Assembly: GCF_000403845.2 (NCBI RefSeq)
Contig: NZ_KE159567.1
Location: 175,081 to 239,080 of the forward strand
DNA: 64,000 nucleotides
Origin: Eubacterium sp. 14-2
GTDB lineage: Bacteria; Bacillota; Clostridia; Lachnospirales; Lachnospiraceae
Direction of reading: 5' to 3'
In this document: positions 26,596-37,521 of the stretch, one piece after another
How positions within the stretch are numbered: the first letter of the stretch is position 1
How the letters are laid out: each line of letters starts with the position of its first letter
Notes under the pieces: generated by a model
What the model was told of the DNA's origin: nothing
The model's input: the letters and a program-made list of their open reading frames with translations, nothing else
Database searches by the model: none
Translations under genes and position numbers: made by a program

Positions 26596-26815
26596 TGCTG
26601 TGGCATGATAGCGATGAAGCGTGAGGTTGCTGCCCGAAGAAAGGCAGGTTTTCCGTGGAGCGAATGTCAAGTTAGGAAACTGGCGACAAGTCACTGTATC
26701 ACAATAAAAAATCTGCAGGAACGCAGAAGACGTGTGTAGAAGTTATGACACACACGGAGAAGTGTACAGTCACCGCTTGTCGTACTGAGGTAAAGTGCGA
26801 AAAGGAGGCGACTTT
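26596..26815 (+). ncRNA. S10 operon 5' leader RNA (probable autoregulatory structure)
   Basis: About 220 nt separate the promoter from rpsJ. The first part (GCGATGAAGCGTGAGGTTGC and on to about 26700) looks like the conserved untranslated leaders seen before rpsJ in Clostridia; the later part has further pairable segments (GTGTGT / ACACAC). A ribosomal-protein-binding leader is the likely role. I cannot name the ligand with certainty; L4 controls the S10 operon in E. coli by a different leader. Confidence 0.5.
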
Positions 26816-26819
26816 TTTT

Positions 26820-27137
26820 ATGGCAAGTCAGGTAATGAGAATCACACTGAAGGCATATGACCATCAGTTAGTGGATGCATCTGCGAAGAAAATCATCGAA
26901 ACTGTAAAGAAAAACGGATCACAGGTGAGCGGCCCGGTGCCCCTTCCCACCAAACGGGAAGTAGTAACCATTTTGAGAGCGGTTCACAAATACAAAGATT
27001 CCAGAGAACAGTTTGAGCAGAGAACTCATAAAAGACTTATTGATATCATCACACCCACCCAGAAGACCGTGGATGCACTGTCCAGACTGGAAATGCCGGC
27101 AGGTGTGTACATTGATATTAAAATGAAAAACAAATAG
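26820..27137 (+). CDS. rpsJ: Ribosomal protein S10
   Basis: This 105-residue 30S head protein, which also pairs with NusB in antitermination, is recognised by [16 protein letters not shown] and [18 protein letters not shown] 26820 gives a family-like start ([14 protein letters not shown]) and has AAGGAGG about 10 bp upstream; earlier in-frame codons fall in the leader RNA. First gene of the S10-spc block. Confidence 0.97.
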   Translation: MASQVMRITLKAYDHQLVDASAKKIIETVKKNGSQVSGPVPLPTKREVVTILRAVHKYKDSREQFEQRTHKRLIDIITPTQKTVDALSRLEMPAGVYIDIKMKNK

Positions 27138-27245
27138 AGCAGTCCTGAAGGGTTAATATAAAGCATTAACTTTGTTCTGGAATGAACGGTTCCGCTGCCC
27201 ATGGGTATGAAACGTTCCGCTGTAGAGTAAACAGGAGGGAAAGAA

Positions 27246-27932
27246 ATGAAGAAAGCAATCTTAGCTACCAAAGTCGGAATGACTCAAATCTTCAATACAG
27301 ACGGTGTTCTGGTACCGGTTACTGTATTACAGGCTGGCCCGTGTGTGGTAACACAGGTGAAAACCGTGGAAAACGACGGATACAGCGCAGTACAGGTTGG
27401 TTTTGTTGACAAGAAGGACAGAATCGTCAACAGAGACGCCAATGGAAAGAAAGAAATCAGAAACAGACACGGTGTTACAAAGGCAGAAAGAGGCCATTTT
27501 GAAAAAGCAGGCGTGTCCAGTAAAAGATTTGTAAGAGAATTTAAATTTGAAAACGCTGCCGATTATAATCTGGCAGATGAAATCAAAGCTGATATTTTTG
27601 CAGAAGGCGACAAGATTGACGCAACTGCAATCTCCAAGGGAAAAGGATTCCAGGGTGCTATTAAAAGACATGGCCAGCACAGAGGACCTATGGCTCACGG
27701 TTCCAAATTCCATCGTCATCAGGGTTCCAACGGTGCATGTTCCAGTCCGAGCAAGGTATTTAAGGGCAAAGGAATGCCAGGCCACATGGGTGCTGTAAAA
27801 GTAACGATCCAGAATCTGGAAGTTGTCAGAGTAGACGCTGAGAACAATCTGCTTCTGGTAAAAGGTGCTGTTCCGGGACCAAAGAAATCTTTAGTAACAA
27901 TCAAAGAGACTGTAAAAGCAGTGAAAAAATAG
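27246..27932 (+). CDS. rplC: Ribosomal protein L3
   Basis: The 228-residue 50S protein initiates assembly near the peptidyl-transferase centre. It contains [20 protein letters not shown], whose Gln is the known methylation site in E. coli L3. It is about 20 residues longer than the B. subtilis protein owing to a charged insert around residues 60-80 ([15 protein letters not shown]). The start has GGAGG. Confidence 0.97.
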   Translation: MKKAILATKVGMTQIFNTDGVLVPVTVLQAGPCVVTQVKTVENDGYSAVQVGFVDKKDRIVNRDANGKKEIRNRHGVTKAERGHFEKAGVSSKRFVREFKFENAADYNLADEIKADIFAEGDKIDATAISKGKGFQGAIKRHGQHRGPMAHGSKFHRHQGSNGACSSPSKVFKGKGMPGHMGAVKVTIQNLEVVRVDAENNLLLVKGAVPGPKKSLVTIKETVKAVKK

Positions 27933-27955
27933 TACCATGAAAGGAGGACTTAACA

Positions 27956-28576
27956 ATGGCTAACGTAGCTATTTATAATATGGAAGGCAATGAAGTTGGA
28001 AGCCTTGAGCTGAGCGATGCAGTGTTTGGCGTGGAAGTCAACGAGCATCTGGTACACATGGCAGTGGTACAGCAGCTTGCAAACAAACGTCAGGGAACAC
28101 AGAAAGCAAAGACACGTTCCGAAGTCCGCGGCGGCGGAAGAAAACCATGGAGACAGAAAGGAACAGGACATGCAAGACAGGGTTCCATCCGTGCTCCCCA
28201 GTGGAAAGGCGGCGGCGTGGTATTTGCCCCGGTTCCAAGAGATTATTCCTTTAAATTAAATAAAAAAGAAAAGAGAGCAGCTCTGAAATCTGCGCTGACC
28301 TCCAGAGTAAATGATAACAAGCTGATCGTGGTAGAGGATCTGAAACTGGATGAAATTAAAACCAGAAAGTTCAAAGAGATTCTGACCAACCTGAAAGTGA
28401 ATAAGGCCCTTGTGGTTTTGAACGAAAATGATCAGAATGTGGTAATGTCAGCAAGAAATCTTCCTGCAGTAAAAACTGCACTGACCAACACCATCAATGT
28501 GTATGATATTTTGAAATATGACACCGTAGTAGTAACCAAAGATGCGGTAGCAACCATCGAGGAGGTGTATGCATAA
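27956..28576 (+). CDS. rplD: Ribosomal protein L4
   Basis: The 206-residue 50S protein lines the exit tunnel through its extended loop ([20 protein letters not shown]). In E. coli L4 also represses the S10 operon. Its TAA stop shares one base with the rplW ATG (TAATG), giving tight coupling. Confidence 0.97.
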   Translation: MANVAIYNMEGNEVGSLELSDAVFGVEVNEHLVHMAVVQQLANKRQGTQKAKTRSEVRGGGRKPWRQKGTGHARQGSIRAPQWKGGGVVFAPVPRDYSFKLNKKEKRAALKSALTSRVNDNKLIVVEDLKLDEIKTRKFKEILTNLKVNKALVVLNENDQNVVMSARNLPAVKTALTNTINVYDILKYDTVVVTKDAVATIEEVYA

Positions 28577-28875
28577 TGGCGAACGTAAAATATTATGACG
28601 TAATCCTCAGGCCGGTGATCACAGAGAAAAGCATGAACGCCATGGGCGAGAAGAAATATACGTTTCTGGTACATCCGGAAGCAAATAAATCCATGATCAA
28701 AGAAGCTGTGGAAAAGATGTTCGAGGGTACAAAAGTGAAGAAAGTAAACACTCTGAACATCGGCGGCAAAAAGAAACGGAGAGGCATGGTAGTGGGAAAA
28801 ACTGCCAAAACAAAGAAAGCAATCGTTCAGTTGACAGAAGACAGCAAGGATATCGAGATTTTTGCAGGCCTGTAA
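28576..28875 (+). CDS. rplW: Ribosomal protein L23
   Basis: The 99-residue protein sits at the tunnel exit and docks trigger factor and SRP. It begins [20 protein letters not shown], the typical L23 N terminus. The start is coupled to rplD by a one-base overlap. Confidence 0.97.
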   Translation: MANVKYYDVILRPVITEKSMNAMGEKKYTFLVHPEANKSMIKEAVEKMFEGTKVKKVNTLNIGGKKKRRGMVVGKTAKTKKAIVQLTEDSKDIEIFAGL

Positions 28876-28914
28876 TCATGGAACATTAAGTGAAAAGATG
28901 AAAGGAGAAAAATC

Positions 28915-29760
28915 ATGGGAATTAAGACCTATAACCCATATACACCTTCCAGAAGAAATATGACCAGTTCTGATTTCGCTGAAATCACGAAGAAAACACC
29001 GGAGAAATCCCTGCTGGTTTCTTTACAGAAGCGTTCTGGCCGTAACAACCAGGGTAAAATTACGGTAAGGCACCGCGGCGGCGGCTCCAGAAGAAAATAC
29101 AGAATCATTGATTTTAAGAGAAATAAAAAAGACGGAATTCCGGCAACTGTAATCGGAATTGAATACGACCCCAACCGGACAGCAAACATTGCACTTATCT
29201 GCTATGCAGACGGTGAAAAAGCATATATCATTGCTCCGGAAGGCCTGACAGACGGCATGAAGCTCATGAACGGACCGGAAGCCGAGATTAAAACAGGAAA
29301 CTGCCTGCCTCTGGAAAACATTCCCGTTGGTACCCAGGTACACAACATTGAGCTGCATCCCGGCAAAGGCGGACAGCTTGTACGTTCCGCAGGAAACAGC
29401 GCGCAGCTTATGGCAAAGGAAGGCAAATATGCAACCTTAAGACTGCCCTCCGGTGAAATGAGAATGGTGCCTATCAACTGCAGAGCAACCATCGGCGTGG
29501 TAGGAAACACAGACCACAACCTTGTAAAAATCGGTAAAGCAGGACGGAAGCGTCACATGGGTATCCGCCCCACCGTACGCGGATCTGTTATGAACCCCAA
29601 CGACCATCCACATGGAGGTGGAGAAGGTAAGACCGGAATCGGACGTCCGGGCCCGTCTACTCCCTGGGGCAAACCTGCACTGGGTCTTAAGACCAGAAAG
29701 AAAAACAAGGCAAGCAATAAGCTCATCGTAAGAAGAAGAGACGGAAGAGCATTAAAATAA
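28915..29760 (+). CDS. rplB: Ribosomal protein L2
   Basis: The 281-residue 50S protein is needed for subunit association and peptidyl transfer. It has the conserved start [14 protein letters not shown] and the C-terminal motif [20 protein letters not shown] holding the essential His. Good AAAGGAG site. Confidence 0.97.
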   Translation: MGIKTYNPYTPSRRNMTSSDFAEITKKTPEKSLLVSLQKRSGRNNQGKITVRHRGGGSRRKYRIIDFKRNKKDGIPATVIGIEYDPNRTANIALICYADGEKAYIIAPEGLTDGMKLMNGPEAEIKTGNCLPLENIPVGTQVHNIELHPGKGGQLVRSAGNSAQLMAKEGKYATLRLPSGEMRMVPINCRATIGVVGNTDHNLVKIGKAGRKRHMGIRPTVRGSVMNPNDHPHGGGEGKTGIGRPGPSTPWGKPALGLKTRKKNKASNKLIVRRRDGRALK

Positions 29761-29831
29761 TAAAATAACTGAAATGTTTAATAAAGGGAAATACCCGGCA
29801 GAGCGGGATTAATATTCAGGAGGTTGAATTT

Positions 29832-30113
29832 ATGGGTCGTTCACTGAAAAAAGGACCATTTGCTGATGCAAGTTTATTGAAAAAAGTAGATGCCATGAAC
29901 GCAGCAGGCGAAAAAAGCGTGATCAAGACATGGTCCCGCCGTTCTACGATTTTTCCACAGTTCGTAGGCCATACATTTGCAGTACATGACGGAAGAAAGC
30001 ATGTGCCTGTATATGTAACAGAAGACATGGTTGGACATAAACTGGGCGAGTTCGTTGCAACAAGAACTTACCGTGGACACGGAAAAGATGAAAAGAAATC
30101 GAAAGTCCGTTAA
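29832..30113 (+). CDS. rpsS: Ribosomal protein S19
   Basis: The 93-residue 30S head protein pairs with S13. Start [20 protein letters not shown] and the [20 protein letters not shown] segment are diagnostic. CAGGAGG lies upstream. Confidence 0.97.
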   Translation: MGRSLKKGPFADASLLKKVDAMNAAGEKSVIKTWSRRSTIFPQFVGHTFAVHDGRKHVPVYVTEDMVGHKLGEFVATRTYRGHGKDEKKSKVR

Positions 30114-30143
30114 TTAAGGATTCAGGAAGGAGGTTCCAAACCC

Positions 30144-30530
30144 ATGGCGAAAGGACACAGAAGTCAAATTAAGAGAGAAAGAAACGCACAGAAAGATACC
30201 AGACCGTCAGCAAAATTATCTTATGCAAGGGTATCTGTTCAGAAAGCCTGCTTCGTACTTGACGCAATCCGCGGAAAAGACGTACAGACTGCACTGGCAA
30301 TTCTGGCGTATAATCCAAGATACGCATCCGGCGTAATAGAGAAACTGCTGAAATCTGCAATTGCCAATGCGGAAAATAACAATGGCATGAACACAGAGAA
30401 TCTTTACATTGCAGAATGCTATGCAAACAAAGGACCAACAATGAAGAGAGTCAGACCGAGAGCACAGGGAAGAGCTTACAGAATCGAAAAGAGAATGAGC
30501 CATATTACAATTGTGCTTGATGAAAGATAG
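30144..30530 (+). CDS. rplV: Ribosomal protein L22
   Basis: The 128-residue 50S protein has a beta-hairpin that lines the exit tunnel (site of macrolide resistance changes in other species). The C terminus [20 protein letters not shown] is conserved. It is about 15 residues longer than the B. subtilis form, mostly at the N terminus. AAGGAGG site. Confidence 0.97.
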   Translation: MAKGHRSQIKRERNAQKDTRPSAKLSYARVSVQKACFVLDAIRGKDVQTALAILAYNPRYASGVIEKLLKSAIANAENNNGMNTENLYIAECYANKGPTMKRVRPRAQGRAYRIEKRMSHITIVLDER

Positions 30531-30540
30531 GAGGGCGAAC

Positions 30541-31197
30541 ATGGGACAGAAAGTAAATCCTCATGGTTTAAGAGTTGGAATTATCAAAGACTGGGACTCT
30601 AAGTGGTATGCAGAAGGTGATTTTGCGGATTTTCTGGTAGAAGATTATAATATCAGAACATTTCTGAAAAAGAAATTATATGCATCAGGAGTTTCCAAAA
30701 TTGAGATAGAGAGAGCTTCCGACCGGGTAAAGGTAATTCTTTACACTGCAAAACCAGGTGTGGTAATCGGAAAAGGCGGAGCGGAAATTGAAAAAGTAAA
30801 AGCAGAACTTCAGAAATTTACAGATAAAAAACTGGTAGTAGATATCAAAGAAGTAAAACGGCCGGACAAAGACGCTCAGTTAGTAGCAGAAAACATTGCC
30901 CTTCAGCTGGAAAACCGTGTTTCCTTCCGGAGAGCCATGAAATCCTGCATGGGCAGAAGTATGAAAGCCGGAGCTCTGGGAATCAAAAGTTCCGTATCCG
31001 GACGTCTGGGCGGCGCCGACATGGCACGTACCGAGTTTTACAGTGAGGGAACCATTCCCCTTCAGACATTAAGAGCAGACATCGACTATGGATTCGCCGA
31101 AGCAGATACCACTTACGGAAAAGTCGGAGTAAAGGTATGGATTTACAAAGGCGAGATCCTTCCAACAAAAGACACAAAGGAAGGGAGCGATAAATAA
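30541..31197 (+). CDS. rpsC: Ribosomal protein S3
   Basis: The 218-residue 30S protein forms the mRNA entry site. It has a KH domain ([20 protein letters not shown]) and the conserved start [21 protein letters not shown] use ATG 30541, preceded by GGAGGG; a frame extending to 30511 would run back into rplV. The stop overlaps the rplP ATG. Confidence 0.97.
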   Translation: MGQKVNPHGLRVGIIKDWDSKWYAEGDFADFLVEDYNIRTFLKKKLYASGVSKIEIERASDRVKVILYTAKPGVVIGKGGAEIEKVKAELQKFTDKKLVVDIKEVKRPDKDAQLVAENIALQLENRVSFRRAMKSCMGRSMKAGALGIKSSVSGRLGGADMARTEFYSEGTIPLQTLRADIDYGFAEADTTYGKVGVKVWIYKGEILPTKDTKEGSDK

Positions 31198-31637
31198 TGT
31201 TAATGCCAAAAAGAGTAAAACGCCGTAAACAGTTCCGTGGATCCATGGCAGGCAAGGCGTTAAGAGGTAATAAAATCACTAATGGAGAATACGGTATCGT
31301 ATCTCTGGAACCCTGCTGGATTAAATCCAATCAGATTGAAGCAGCCCGTATCGCAATGACACGTTATATCAAGCGTGGCGGTAAAGTCTGGATTAAAATT
31401 TTCCCGGACAAACCGGTAACCGCAAAACCGGCAGAAACCCGTATGGGTTCCGGAAAAGGAACATTGGAATATTGGGTAGCAGTTGTGAAGCCAGGACGTG
31501 TTTTATTTGAAATCTCCGGTGTGCCGGAAGAAACAGCGCGTGAAGCACTGCGTCTTGCCACACATAAATTGCCCTGTAAATGTAAAGTAGTTTCACGAGC
31601 AGACTTAGAAGGCGGTGAGTCAAATGAAAACCAGTAA
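31197..31637 (+). CDS. rplP: Ribosomal protein L16
   Basis: The 146-residue 50S protein helps place the A-site tRNA. It begins [20 protein letters not shown] and carries [20 protein letters not shown]. Its start overlaps the rpsC stop (TAATG) and its end overlaps the next start region, so translation is coupled on both sides. Confidence 0.97.
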   Translation: MLMPKRVKRRKQFRGSMAGKALRGNKITNGEYGIVSLEPCWIKSNQIEAARIAMTRYIKRGGKVWIKIFPDKPVTAKPAETRMGSGKGTLEYWVAVVKPGRVLFEISGVPEETAREALRLATHKLPCKCKVVSRADLEGGESNENQ

Positions 31638-31830
31638 TTATGTAAATGAATTGAGAGAAGCGTCCACAGAGACCCTGCAGGAGCAGTTAGTAGCTGCAAA
31701 GAAAGAACTTTTTAATTTAAGATTCCAGAATGCAACGAATCAGTTAGATAATACGGGAAGGATCAAAGAGGTTCGTAAAAATATTGCCAGGATTCAGACG
31801 ATAATCACAGAGAAGGCAAAAGAAGCGTGA
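31624..31830 (+). CDS. rpmC: Ribosomal protein L29
   Basis: The 68-residue 50S protein lies at the tunnel exit. The sequence [20 protein letters not shown] is typical. ATG 31624 fits the family start; a GTG at 31615 would add three residues. It overlaps the rplP end by 14 bp. Confidence 0.95.
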   Translation: MKTSNYVNELREASTETLQEQLVAAKKELFNLRFQNATNQLDNTGRIKEVRKNIARIQTIITEKAKEA

Positions 31831-31846
31831 AAGGAGAACCCATATC

Positions 31847-32104
31847 GTGGAAGAAAGAAATCTTAGAAAAACACGTACCGGTGTTGTTGTAAGCGACAAG
31901 ATGAACAAAACCATCGTGGTTGCGGTAAGAGACAATGTGAGACATCCTCTTTACAACAAAATCGTAAAAAAGACATATAAATTAAAAGCTCATGACGAAA
32001 ACAACGAATGCAAAATCGGAGATACTGTAAAAGTAATGGAAACAAGACCTTTATCCAAAGACAAGAGATGGAGACTTGTGGAAATCATTGAAAGAGCGAA
32101 ATAA
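31847..32104 (+). CDS. rpsQ: Ribosomal protein S17
   Basis: The 85-residue 30S primary-binding protein starts at GTG 31847 with AAGGAG upstream ([20 protein letters not shown]). The OB-fold segment [20 protein letters not shown] is conserved. Confidence 0.96.
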   Translation: MEERNLRKTRTGVVVSDKMNKTIVVAVRDNVRHPLYNKIVKKTYKLKAHDENNECKIGDTVKVMETRPLSKDKRWRLVEIIERAK

Positions 32105-32118
32105 AGGAGGCTACCGGC

Positions 32119-32487
32119 ATGATTCAACAGGAAAGCAGACTGAAAGTAGCCGATAATACAGGAGCAAAAGAGATCCTCTGCATCCGTGTTATGGGCGGTT
32201 CTACAAGAAGATATGCAAATATCGGAGATATCATTACTGCTACGGTTAAAGATGCAACACCAGGCGGCGTTGTTAAAAAGGGCGACGTGGTAAAGGCTGT
32301 AGTAGTTCGGACCAAAAAAGGTGCTCGTCGTAAAGACGGTTCTTATATCAAATTTGACGAAAATGCGGCTGTTATCATCAAAGATGACAAGACCCCAAGA
32401 GGAACCCGTATCTTTGGACCAGTTGCCAGAGAGCTTCGTGAAAAACAGTTTATGAAAATTGTTTCCTTAGCTCCGGAAGTATTATAG
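32119..32487 (+). CDS. rplN: Ribosomal protein L14
   Basis: The 122-residue 50S protein is at the subunit interface. [20 protein letters not shown] is the canonical N terminus and length equals the family norm. First gene of the spc section; no separate promoter is obvious in the 14-bp gap. Confidence 0.97.
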   Translation: MIQQESRLKVADNTGAKEILCIRVMGGSTRRYANIGDIITATVKDATPGGVVKKGDVVKAVVVRTKKGARRKDGSYIKFDENAAVIIKDDKTPRGTRIFGPVARELREKQFMKIVSLAPEVL

Positions 32488-32500
32488 GAGGTGTGGGTCT

Positions 32501-32812
32501 ATGGCAACATTAAAGATTAAAAAAGGCGACCTTGTGAAAGTAATCGCCGGAAAAGATAAAGACAAAGAAGGCAAGGTAATTGCAGTAAACCGGAAAAATC
32601 ATACGGTACTGGTGGAAGGTATCAACATGATTACCAAACACACCAAACCAAGTATGGCAAATCAGCAGGGCGGTATCGTTCATCAGGAAGGACCCCTTGA
32701 TATTTCCAATGTAATGTACGTTCACAAAGGAAAAGCTACCCGTGTGGGCTTTAAAATGGACGGGGACAAAAAAGTACGTTTTGCCAAATCCACCGGCGAA
32801 GTGATTGATTAA
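32501..32812 (+). CDS. rplX: Ribosomal protein L24
   Basis: The 103-residue assembly-initiator protein has a KOW motif ([20 protein letters not shown]). AGGAGG lies just before the start. Standard position between rplN and rplE. Confidence 0.97.
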   Translation: MATLKIKKGDLVKVIAGKDKDKEGKVIAVNRKNHTVLVEGINMITKHTKPSMANQQGGIVHQEGPLDISNVMYVHKGKATRVGFKMDGDKKVRFAKSTGEVID

Positions 32813-32835
32813 TTCAGGAGAGGAGGTCCATTCAG

Positions 32836-33381
32836 TTGAGTAGTAGATTAAAAGAAATTTATCAGAACGAAATTGTTGACGCTCTGATGAAAAAATTCGG
32901 ATATAAAAATATTCTGGAAGTACCGAAAATTGAAAAAGTAGTCATCAACATGGGTGTTGGTGAAGCAAAAGAAAATGTAAAACTCCTTGATGCGGCAGTA
33001 AAAGACCTGGAAATCATCACCGGTCAGAAGGCTGTTGTCACCAAAGCAAAGAATTCCATCGCGAACTTCAAAATCAGAGAGGGAATGCCTATCGGATGTA
33101 AAGTGACCTTACGGGGCGACAAAATGTATGAATTTGTTGACCGTCTGATCAATCTGGCGCTGCCCCGTGTACGTGACTTCCGCGGCGTGAATCCAAATGC
33201 ATTTGACGGAAGAGGAAATTATGCGCTGGGCATCAGAGAGCAGCTGATTTTCCCGGAAATCGAATACGATAAGATTGATAAAATCCGCGGTATGGACGTT
33301 GTGTTTGTAACAACAGCAAAAACAGATGAGGAAGCCCGCGAATTACTGACACAGTTCAATATGCCATTTGCAAAACAGTAA
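32836..33381 (+). CDS. rplE: Ribosomal protein L5
   Basis: The 181-residue protein of the central protuberance binds 5S rRNA. It starts at TTG 32836, served by GGAGG, giving [20 protein letters not shown] in line with the family; no ATG in this frame would keep the conserved N terminus. Motif [16 protein letters not shown] is present. Confidence 0.96.
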   Translation: MSSRLKEIYQNEIVDALMKKFGYKNILEVPKIEKVVINMGVGEAKENVKLLDAAVKDLEIITGQKAVVTKAKNSIANFKIREGMPIGCKVTLRGDKMYEFVDRLINLALPRVRDFRGVNPNAFDGRGNYALGIREQLIFPEIEYDKIDKIRGMDVVFVTTAKTDEEARELLTQFNMPFAKQ

Positions 33382-33394
33382 GGAGGGAATTTCA

Positions 33395-33580
33395 ATGGCA
33401 AAAACAGCAATGAAAATCAAACAGCAGCGTAAACAGAAATTCTCTACCAGAGAATACAGTCGTTGCAGAATTTGTGGACGTCCACATGCATATCTGAGAA
33501 AGTACGGAATCTGCAGAATCTGTTTCCGTGAATTAGCATATAAAGGACAGATCCCAGGAGTGAAAAAGGCATCCTGGTAG
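33395..33580 (+). CDS. rpsZ: Ribosomal protein S14, zinc-binding type Z
   Basis: This short 61-residue form of S14 has two Cys pairs (CRICG and CRIC) that bind zinc, as in Firmicutes type Z. ATG 33395 is preceded by AGGAGGG; longer readings overlap rplE. The zinc-free longer paralogue, if any, is not in this window. Confidence 0.96.
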   Translation: MAKTAMKIKQQRKQKFSTREYSRCRICGRPHAYLRKYGICRICFRELAYKGQIPGVKKASW

Positions 33581-33599
33581 TAAAGGAGGAAAATATATC

Positions 33600-34001
33600 A
33601 TGACTATAAATGATCCAATTGCAGATATGCTTACAAGAATCCGTAATGCAAATACTGCGAAACATGATACAGTTGATGTTCCGGCTTCCAAGATGAAAGT
33701 TGCAATTGCCGACATTCTTGTGGACGAGGGCTATATTGTGAAATACGATATTGTGGAAGACGGCAGCTTCAAAACCATTCGTATTACCTTAAAATACGGT
33801 AAAGACAAAAATGAAAAAATCATTACAGGACTGAAAAGAATTTCCAAACCGGGACTTCGCGTATATGCCGGCAAAAATGAAATTCCGAAGGTTCTCGGCG
33901 GTCTTGGAATCGCAATTCTTTCCACCAACCAGGGTGTTGTAACAGATAAAGAAGCAAGAAAATTAGCAGTAGGCGGCGAAGTGCTGGCCTATGTATGGTA
34001 G
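33600..34001 (+). CDS. rpsH: Ribosomal protein S8
   Basis: The 133-residue 30S primary binder begins [20 protein letters not shown] and ends with [20 protein letters not shown], both conserved. In E. coli S8 represses the spc operon. AAGGAGG site. Confidence 0.97.
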   Translation: MTINDPIADMLTRIRNANTAKHDTVDVPASKMKVAIADILVDEGYIVKYDIVEDGSFKTIRITLKYGKDKNEKIITGLKRISKPGLRVYAGKNEIPKVLGGLGIAILSTNQGVVTDKEARKLAVGGEVLAYVW

Positions 34002-34013
34002 GAGGGTACGGGC

Positions 34014-34553
34014 ATGTCACGAATCGGAAGAATGCCAATCGCAGTACCTGCAGGCGTAACTGTGGATATTGCAGAAAATAATCATGTGACTGTAAAAGGT
34101 CCGAAGGGAACTCTTGAGAGAACCCTTCCAGCAGAAATGGAAATCAAATTAGAAGGTTCTGAAATTACTGTAACCAGACCCAATGATTTAAAGAGAATGA
34201 AATCTTTGCACGGTCTGACCAGAACCCTGATTAACAATATGGTAGTGGGCGTAACCAATGGTTACACCAAAGAGCTGGAAGTAAACGGTGTTGGTTACAG
34301 GGCATCCAAATCCGGCAAAGATTTAACTTTGAATCTGGGATATTCCCATCCGGTTGTTATGACGGATCCGGAAGGCCTGGAGTCCAAAGTGGAAGGAAAC
34401 AAAATTACTGTTTCCGGTATTGATAAAGAGAAAGTCGGCCAGTACGCAGCGGAAATCAGAGATAAGAGAAGACCTGAACCTTATAAGGGCAAGGGTATCA
34501 AATATGTGGATGAAGTTATCAGGCGTAAAGTTGGTAAGACCGGTAAAAAATAA
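34014..34553 (+). CDS. rplF: Ribosomal protein L6
   Basis: The 179-residue 50S protein near the factor-binding site has two related domains. [19 protein letters not shown] and the C-terminal [19 protein letters not shown] are diagnostic. Starts 12 bp after rpsH. Confidence 0.97.
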   Translation: MSRIGRMPIAVPAGVTVDIAENNHVTVKGPKGTLERTLPAEMEIKLEGSEITVTRPNDLKRMKSLHGLTRTLINNMVVGVTNGYTKELEVNGVGYRASKSGKDLTLNLGYSHPVVMTDPEGLESKVEGNKITVSGIDKEKVGQYAAEIRDKRRPEPYKGKGIKYVDEVIRRKVGKTGKK

Positions 34554-34572
34554 TTAAAGGAGGAACAAAAAA

Positions 34573-34941
34573 ATGGTTAATAAAAAATCAAGGGCAGAAG
34601 TCCGTATGAAAAAACACAGAAGAATGCGTAATCGTTTCTCCGGTACAGCCGAAAGACCACGCTTAGCTGTGTTTCGAAGCAATAACCATATGTATGCACA
34701 GGTGATTGACGATACAGTTGGAAATACAATCGTTTCCGCGTCTACTCTTCAGAAAGATGTAAAAGCTGAACTGGAAAAAACCAACAATGTGGATGCAGCG
34801 GCACACCTTGGAACTGTGATCGCAAAACGGGCACTGGAAAAAGGCATTACAACCGTTGTCTTCGACAGAGGTGGTTATATCTATCAGGGCAAGATTAAGG
34901 CTTTGGCTGATGCGGCAAGAGAAGCCGGATTAGACTTTTAA
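34573..34941 (+). CDS. rplR: Ribosomal protein L18
   Basis: The 122-residue 5S rRNA-binding protein contains [20 protein letters not shown] and ends [14 protein letters not shown], as usual. AAAGGAGG site. Confidence 0.97.
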   Translation: MVNKKSRAEVRMKKHRRMRNRFSGTAERPRLAVFRSNNHMYAQVIDDTVGNTIVSASTLQKDVKAELEKTNNVDAAAHLGTVIAKRALEKGITTVVFDRGGYIYQGKIKALADAAREAGLDF

Positions 34942-34958
34942 TAGGAGGAGACAAATAC

Positions 34959-35468
34959 ATGAAACGTACAATTATTGATGCTGGTCAATTGGAATTAACA
35001 GAAAAAGTAGTATCAATCAAACGTGTAACAAAGGTTGTAAAGGGCGGACGTAACATGCGTTTTACAGCTTTGGTTGTTGTTGGCGACAGCAATGGTCATG
35101 TAGGTGCAGGTTTAGGAAAAGCAACAGAAATCCCTGAAGCAATCCGCAAAGGGAAAGAAGACGCAATCAAGAAACTGATTTCTGTAAAATTAGATGATAA
35201 CAGCAGTATTACCCATGATATTACCGGCAAACACACCGGTGCATCCGTACTGCTGAAGAGAGCTCCGGAAGGTACCGGTGTAATTGCCGGCGGTCCGGCA
35301 CGTAGCGTATGCGAGCTGGCCGGAATCAAAAACATCCGTACAAAATCTCTGGGCTCCAACAACAAGCAGAACGTAGTTCTTGCTACGATCAATGCTTTAA
35401 GTCAGTTGAAATCTCCGGAAGAGGTAGCAAAACTCCGCGGTAAATCTGTAGAAGAGATACTCGGTTAA
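34959..35468 (+). CDS. rpsE: Ribosomal protein S5
   Basis: The 169-residue 30S protein contributes to decoding fidelity and mRNA entry. It has the S5 motif [19 protein letters not shown] and [26 protein letters not shown] site; standard position. Confidence 0.97.
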   Translation: MKRTIIDAGQLELTEKVVSIKRVTKVVKGGRNMRFTALVVVGDSNGHVGAGLGKATEIPEAIRKGKEDAIKKLISVKLDDNSSITHDITGKHTGASVLLKRAPEGTGVIAGGPARSVCELAGIKNIRTKSLGSNNKQNVVLATINALSQLKSPEEVAKLRGKSVEEILG

Positions 35469-35482
35469 GGAGGATATGAAAA

Positions 35483-35665
35483 ATGGCAGAGAAATTAAAA
35501 ATTACCCTTGTAAAATCCCCAATCGGCGCTGTACCGAAAAACCGTAAGACAGTGGAAGCACTGGGACTCAGAAAATTAAACCACAGTGTGGAAATGCCTG
35601 ACAACGCAGCAGTCAGAGGGATGATCAGACAGGTAAATCATTTAGTGAAAGTAGAAGAAATCTAA
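35483..35665 (+). CDS. rpmD: Ribosomal protein L30
   Basis: The 60-residue 50S protein [20 protein letters not shown] is of the short bacterial type. AAGGAGG lies upstream, 14 bp after rpsE. Confidence 0.96.
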   Translation: MAEKLKITLVKSPIGAVPKNRKTVEALGLRKLNHSVEMPDNAAVRGMIRQVNHLVKVEEI

Positions 35666-35688
35666 GAGAACAGTAAGGAGGTGTCAAC

Positions 35689-36132
35689 ATGGACTTATCA
35701 AATTTAAAGCCGGCAGCAGGTTCAAAGCACAGCAATAATTTCAGAAGAGGCCGCGGACACGGTTCAGGAAATGGTAAGACAGCAGGTAAGGGACACAAAG
35801 GTCAGAAGGCTCGTTCCGGAGCACCGAGACCAGGATTTGAAGGCGGTCAGATGCCATTATACAGAAGAATTCCAAAACGTGGATTTACCAACAGGAATTC
35901 AAAAGATATCGTTACAGTCAATCTGGAAGTGCTGGAAAACAAATTCGAAGACAACGCAGTTGTGACGATAGAAGCATTATTAGAGCAGGGTATCATTAAG
36001 AAACCGAGAGATGGTGTAAAAATCCTTGGAAGAGGAGAGCTTACCAAGAAGCTGACTGTACAGGTAAATGCCTTCAGTGAGGGCGCAAAAGAAAAGATTG
36101 AAGCTCTTGGTGGAAAAGCAGAGGTGATCTAA
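35689..36132 (+). CDS. rplO: Ribosomal protein L15
   Basis: The 147-residue late-assembly protein begins [20 protein letters not shown] and has the Gly/Arg-rich extension [20 protein letters not shown]. Its TAA overlaps the secY ATG by one base (TAATG). Confidence 0.97.
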   Translation: MDLSNLKPAAGSKHSNNFRRGRGHGSGNGKTAGKGHKGQKARSGAPRPGFEGGQMPLYRRIPKRGFTNRNSKDIVTVNLEVLENKFEDNAVVTIEALLEQGIIKKPRDGVKILGRGELTKKLTVQVNAFSEGAKEKIEALGGKAEVI

Positions 36133-37451
36133 TGCTGGAGACACTCCGCAATGCATTTAAAATTAAAGATATCAGGAATCGTATTTTTTATACGATGGCA
36201 ATGCTGGTGCTTATCCGTATCGGGTCCCAGCTTCCCCTTCCTGGTGTAAAAGGCGATGTCATTGCAAACTGGTTTGCAGCTCAGGGAACCGACGCACTGA
36301 ACTTCTTTGATGCCATTACAGGCGGTTCCTTTGAACAGATGTCAGTATTTGCACTGAATATCACGCCTTATATCACATCTTCCATTATTATGCAGCTTCT
36401 TACCATAGCAATTCCAAAGCTGGAAGAAATGCAGAAAGACGGAGAAGATGGAAGAAAAAAGATTGCAGAGATTACACGTTATGTAACCGTTGTTCTTGCT
36501 TTGATTCAGTCCATCGCCATGGCTGTCGGATTTGGACGGGGCGGATATCTGGACAAATTTGATGCACCCCATGTAATCATGATGGTAACAGGCCTGACAG
36601 CAGGTTCTGCAGTTCTGATGTGGATCGGTGAGAGGATTACAGAGAACGGTGTGGGAAATGGTATTTCCATCGTGCTGGTAATCAATATTATTTCCCGTAT
36701 TCCGGAAGACCTGATGACCCTTTATACCCAGTTTATTGCAAATGCTCCCAACGTGGGAAATGCAATTATCGCGGCAGCGGTAATTCTTGCGGTGATTCTG
36801 GTTACTGTGGTATTCGTTATTATTCTGCAGGATGGCGAGCGCAGGATTCCGGTACAGTACAGTAAAAAAATTCAGGGCCGGAGACAGGTGGGCGGCCAGT
36901 CCAGCCACATTCCTCTGAAGGTAAATACTGCAGGCGTAATTCCCATTATTTTTGCCCAGTCCATTATGCAGTTCCCGGTTATTATTGCAACTATTATGGG
37001 AAAAGGCCAGGGAACCGGGATCGGAAGTAAAATTCTCCATGGATTATCTCAGTCATACTGGTGCGATCCGGAGAACCCCATTTACAGTATTGGTTTGCTG
37101 GTGTATATTGTGCTGGTAATTGCCTTTGCATATTTCTATACCTCCATCACCTTCAATCCGCTGGAAGTGGCAAACAACATGAAACGTCAGGGCGGATTTA
37201 TCCCAGGTATCAGGCCTGGAAAGCCGACCAGTGAGTATCTGACAAAAATTCTGAATTATATTGTGTTTATCGGAGCAGTAGGGCTTATGATTGTTGCGGT
37301 TATTCCGATTTTCTTTAACGGAGTATTCAGCGCCAATGTGTCTTTCGGCGGTACATCTATCATTATTATTGTAGGTGTGGTCATTGAAACGCTCAAGCAG
37401 ATTGAGTCCCAGATGCTGGTACGCTATTATAAAGGTTTTTTGAATGACTGA
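36132..37451 (+). CDS. secY: Preprotein translocase channel subunit SecY
   Basis: The 439-residue protein has ten membrane segments and forms the Sec channel. Typical phrases are ALNITPYITSSIIMQLL, the plug and segment around GIPVISI-like residues, and NMKRQGGFIPGIRPGKPTSE (cytoplasmic loop contacting SecA). One-base overlap with rplO. Confidence 0.97.
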   Translation: MLETLRNAFKIKDIRNRIFYTMAMLVLIRIGSQLPLPGVKGDVIANWFAAQGTDALNFFDAITGGSFEQMSVFALNITPYITSSIIMQLLTIAIPKLEEMQKDGEDGRKKIAEITRYVTVVLALIQSIAMAVGFGRGGYLDKFDAPHVIMMVTGLTAGSAVLMWIGERITENGVGNGISIVLVINIISRIPEDLMTLYTQFIANAPNVGNAIIAAAVILAVILVTVVFVIILQDGERRIPVQYSKKIQGRRQVGGQSSHIPLKVNTAGVIPIIFAQSIMQFPVIIATIMGKGQGTGIGSKILHGLSQSYWCDPENPIYSIGLLVYIVLVIAFAYFYTSITFNPLEVANNMKRQGGFIPGIRPGKPTSEYLTKILNYIVFIGAVGLMIVAVIPIFFNGVFSANVSFGGTSIIIIVGVVIETLKQIESQMLVRYYKGFLND

Positions 37452-37464
37452 TAAATGATTATTT

Positions 37465-37495
37465 ATGCCTGGCCTGTCCTGAGACGGCCAGGCAT
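37465..37495 (+). terminator. Hairpin between secY and adk
   Basis: ATGCCTGGCC (37465-37474) pairs fully with GGCCAGGCAT (37486-37495). A T tract is absent, so it is more likely an attenuating or mRNA-stabilising stem than a full terminator. Confidence 0.5.
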
Positions 37496-37521
37496 TCAGA
37501 GTAAAAAAGGAGGAGACAGGT

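Noticed and set aside
36342-37040. 232-codon minus-strand frame over secY
   Set aside because: Asn/His-rich shadow of the secY membrane-protein codons, no supporting start.
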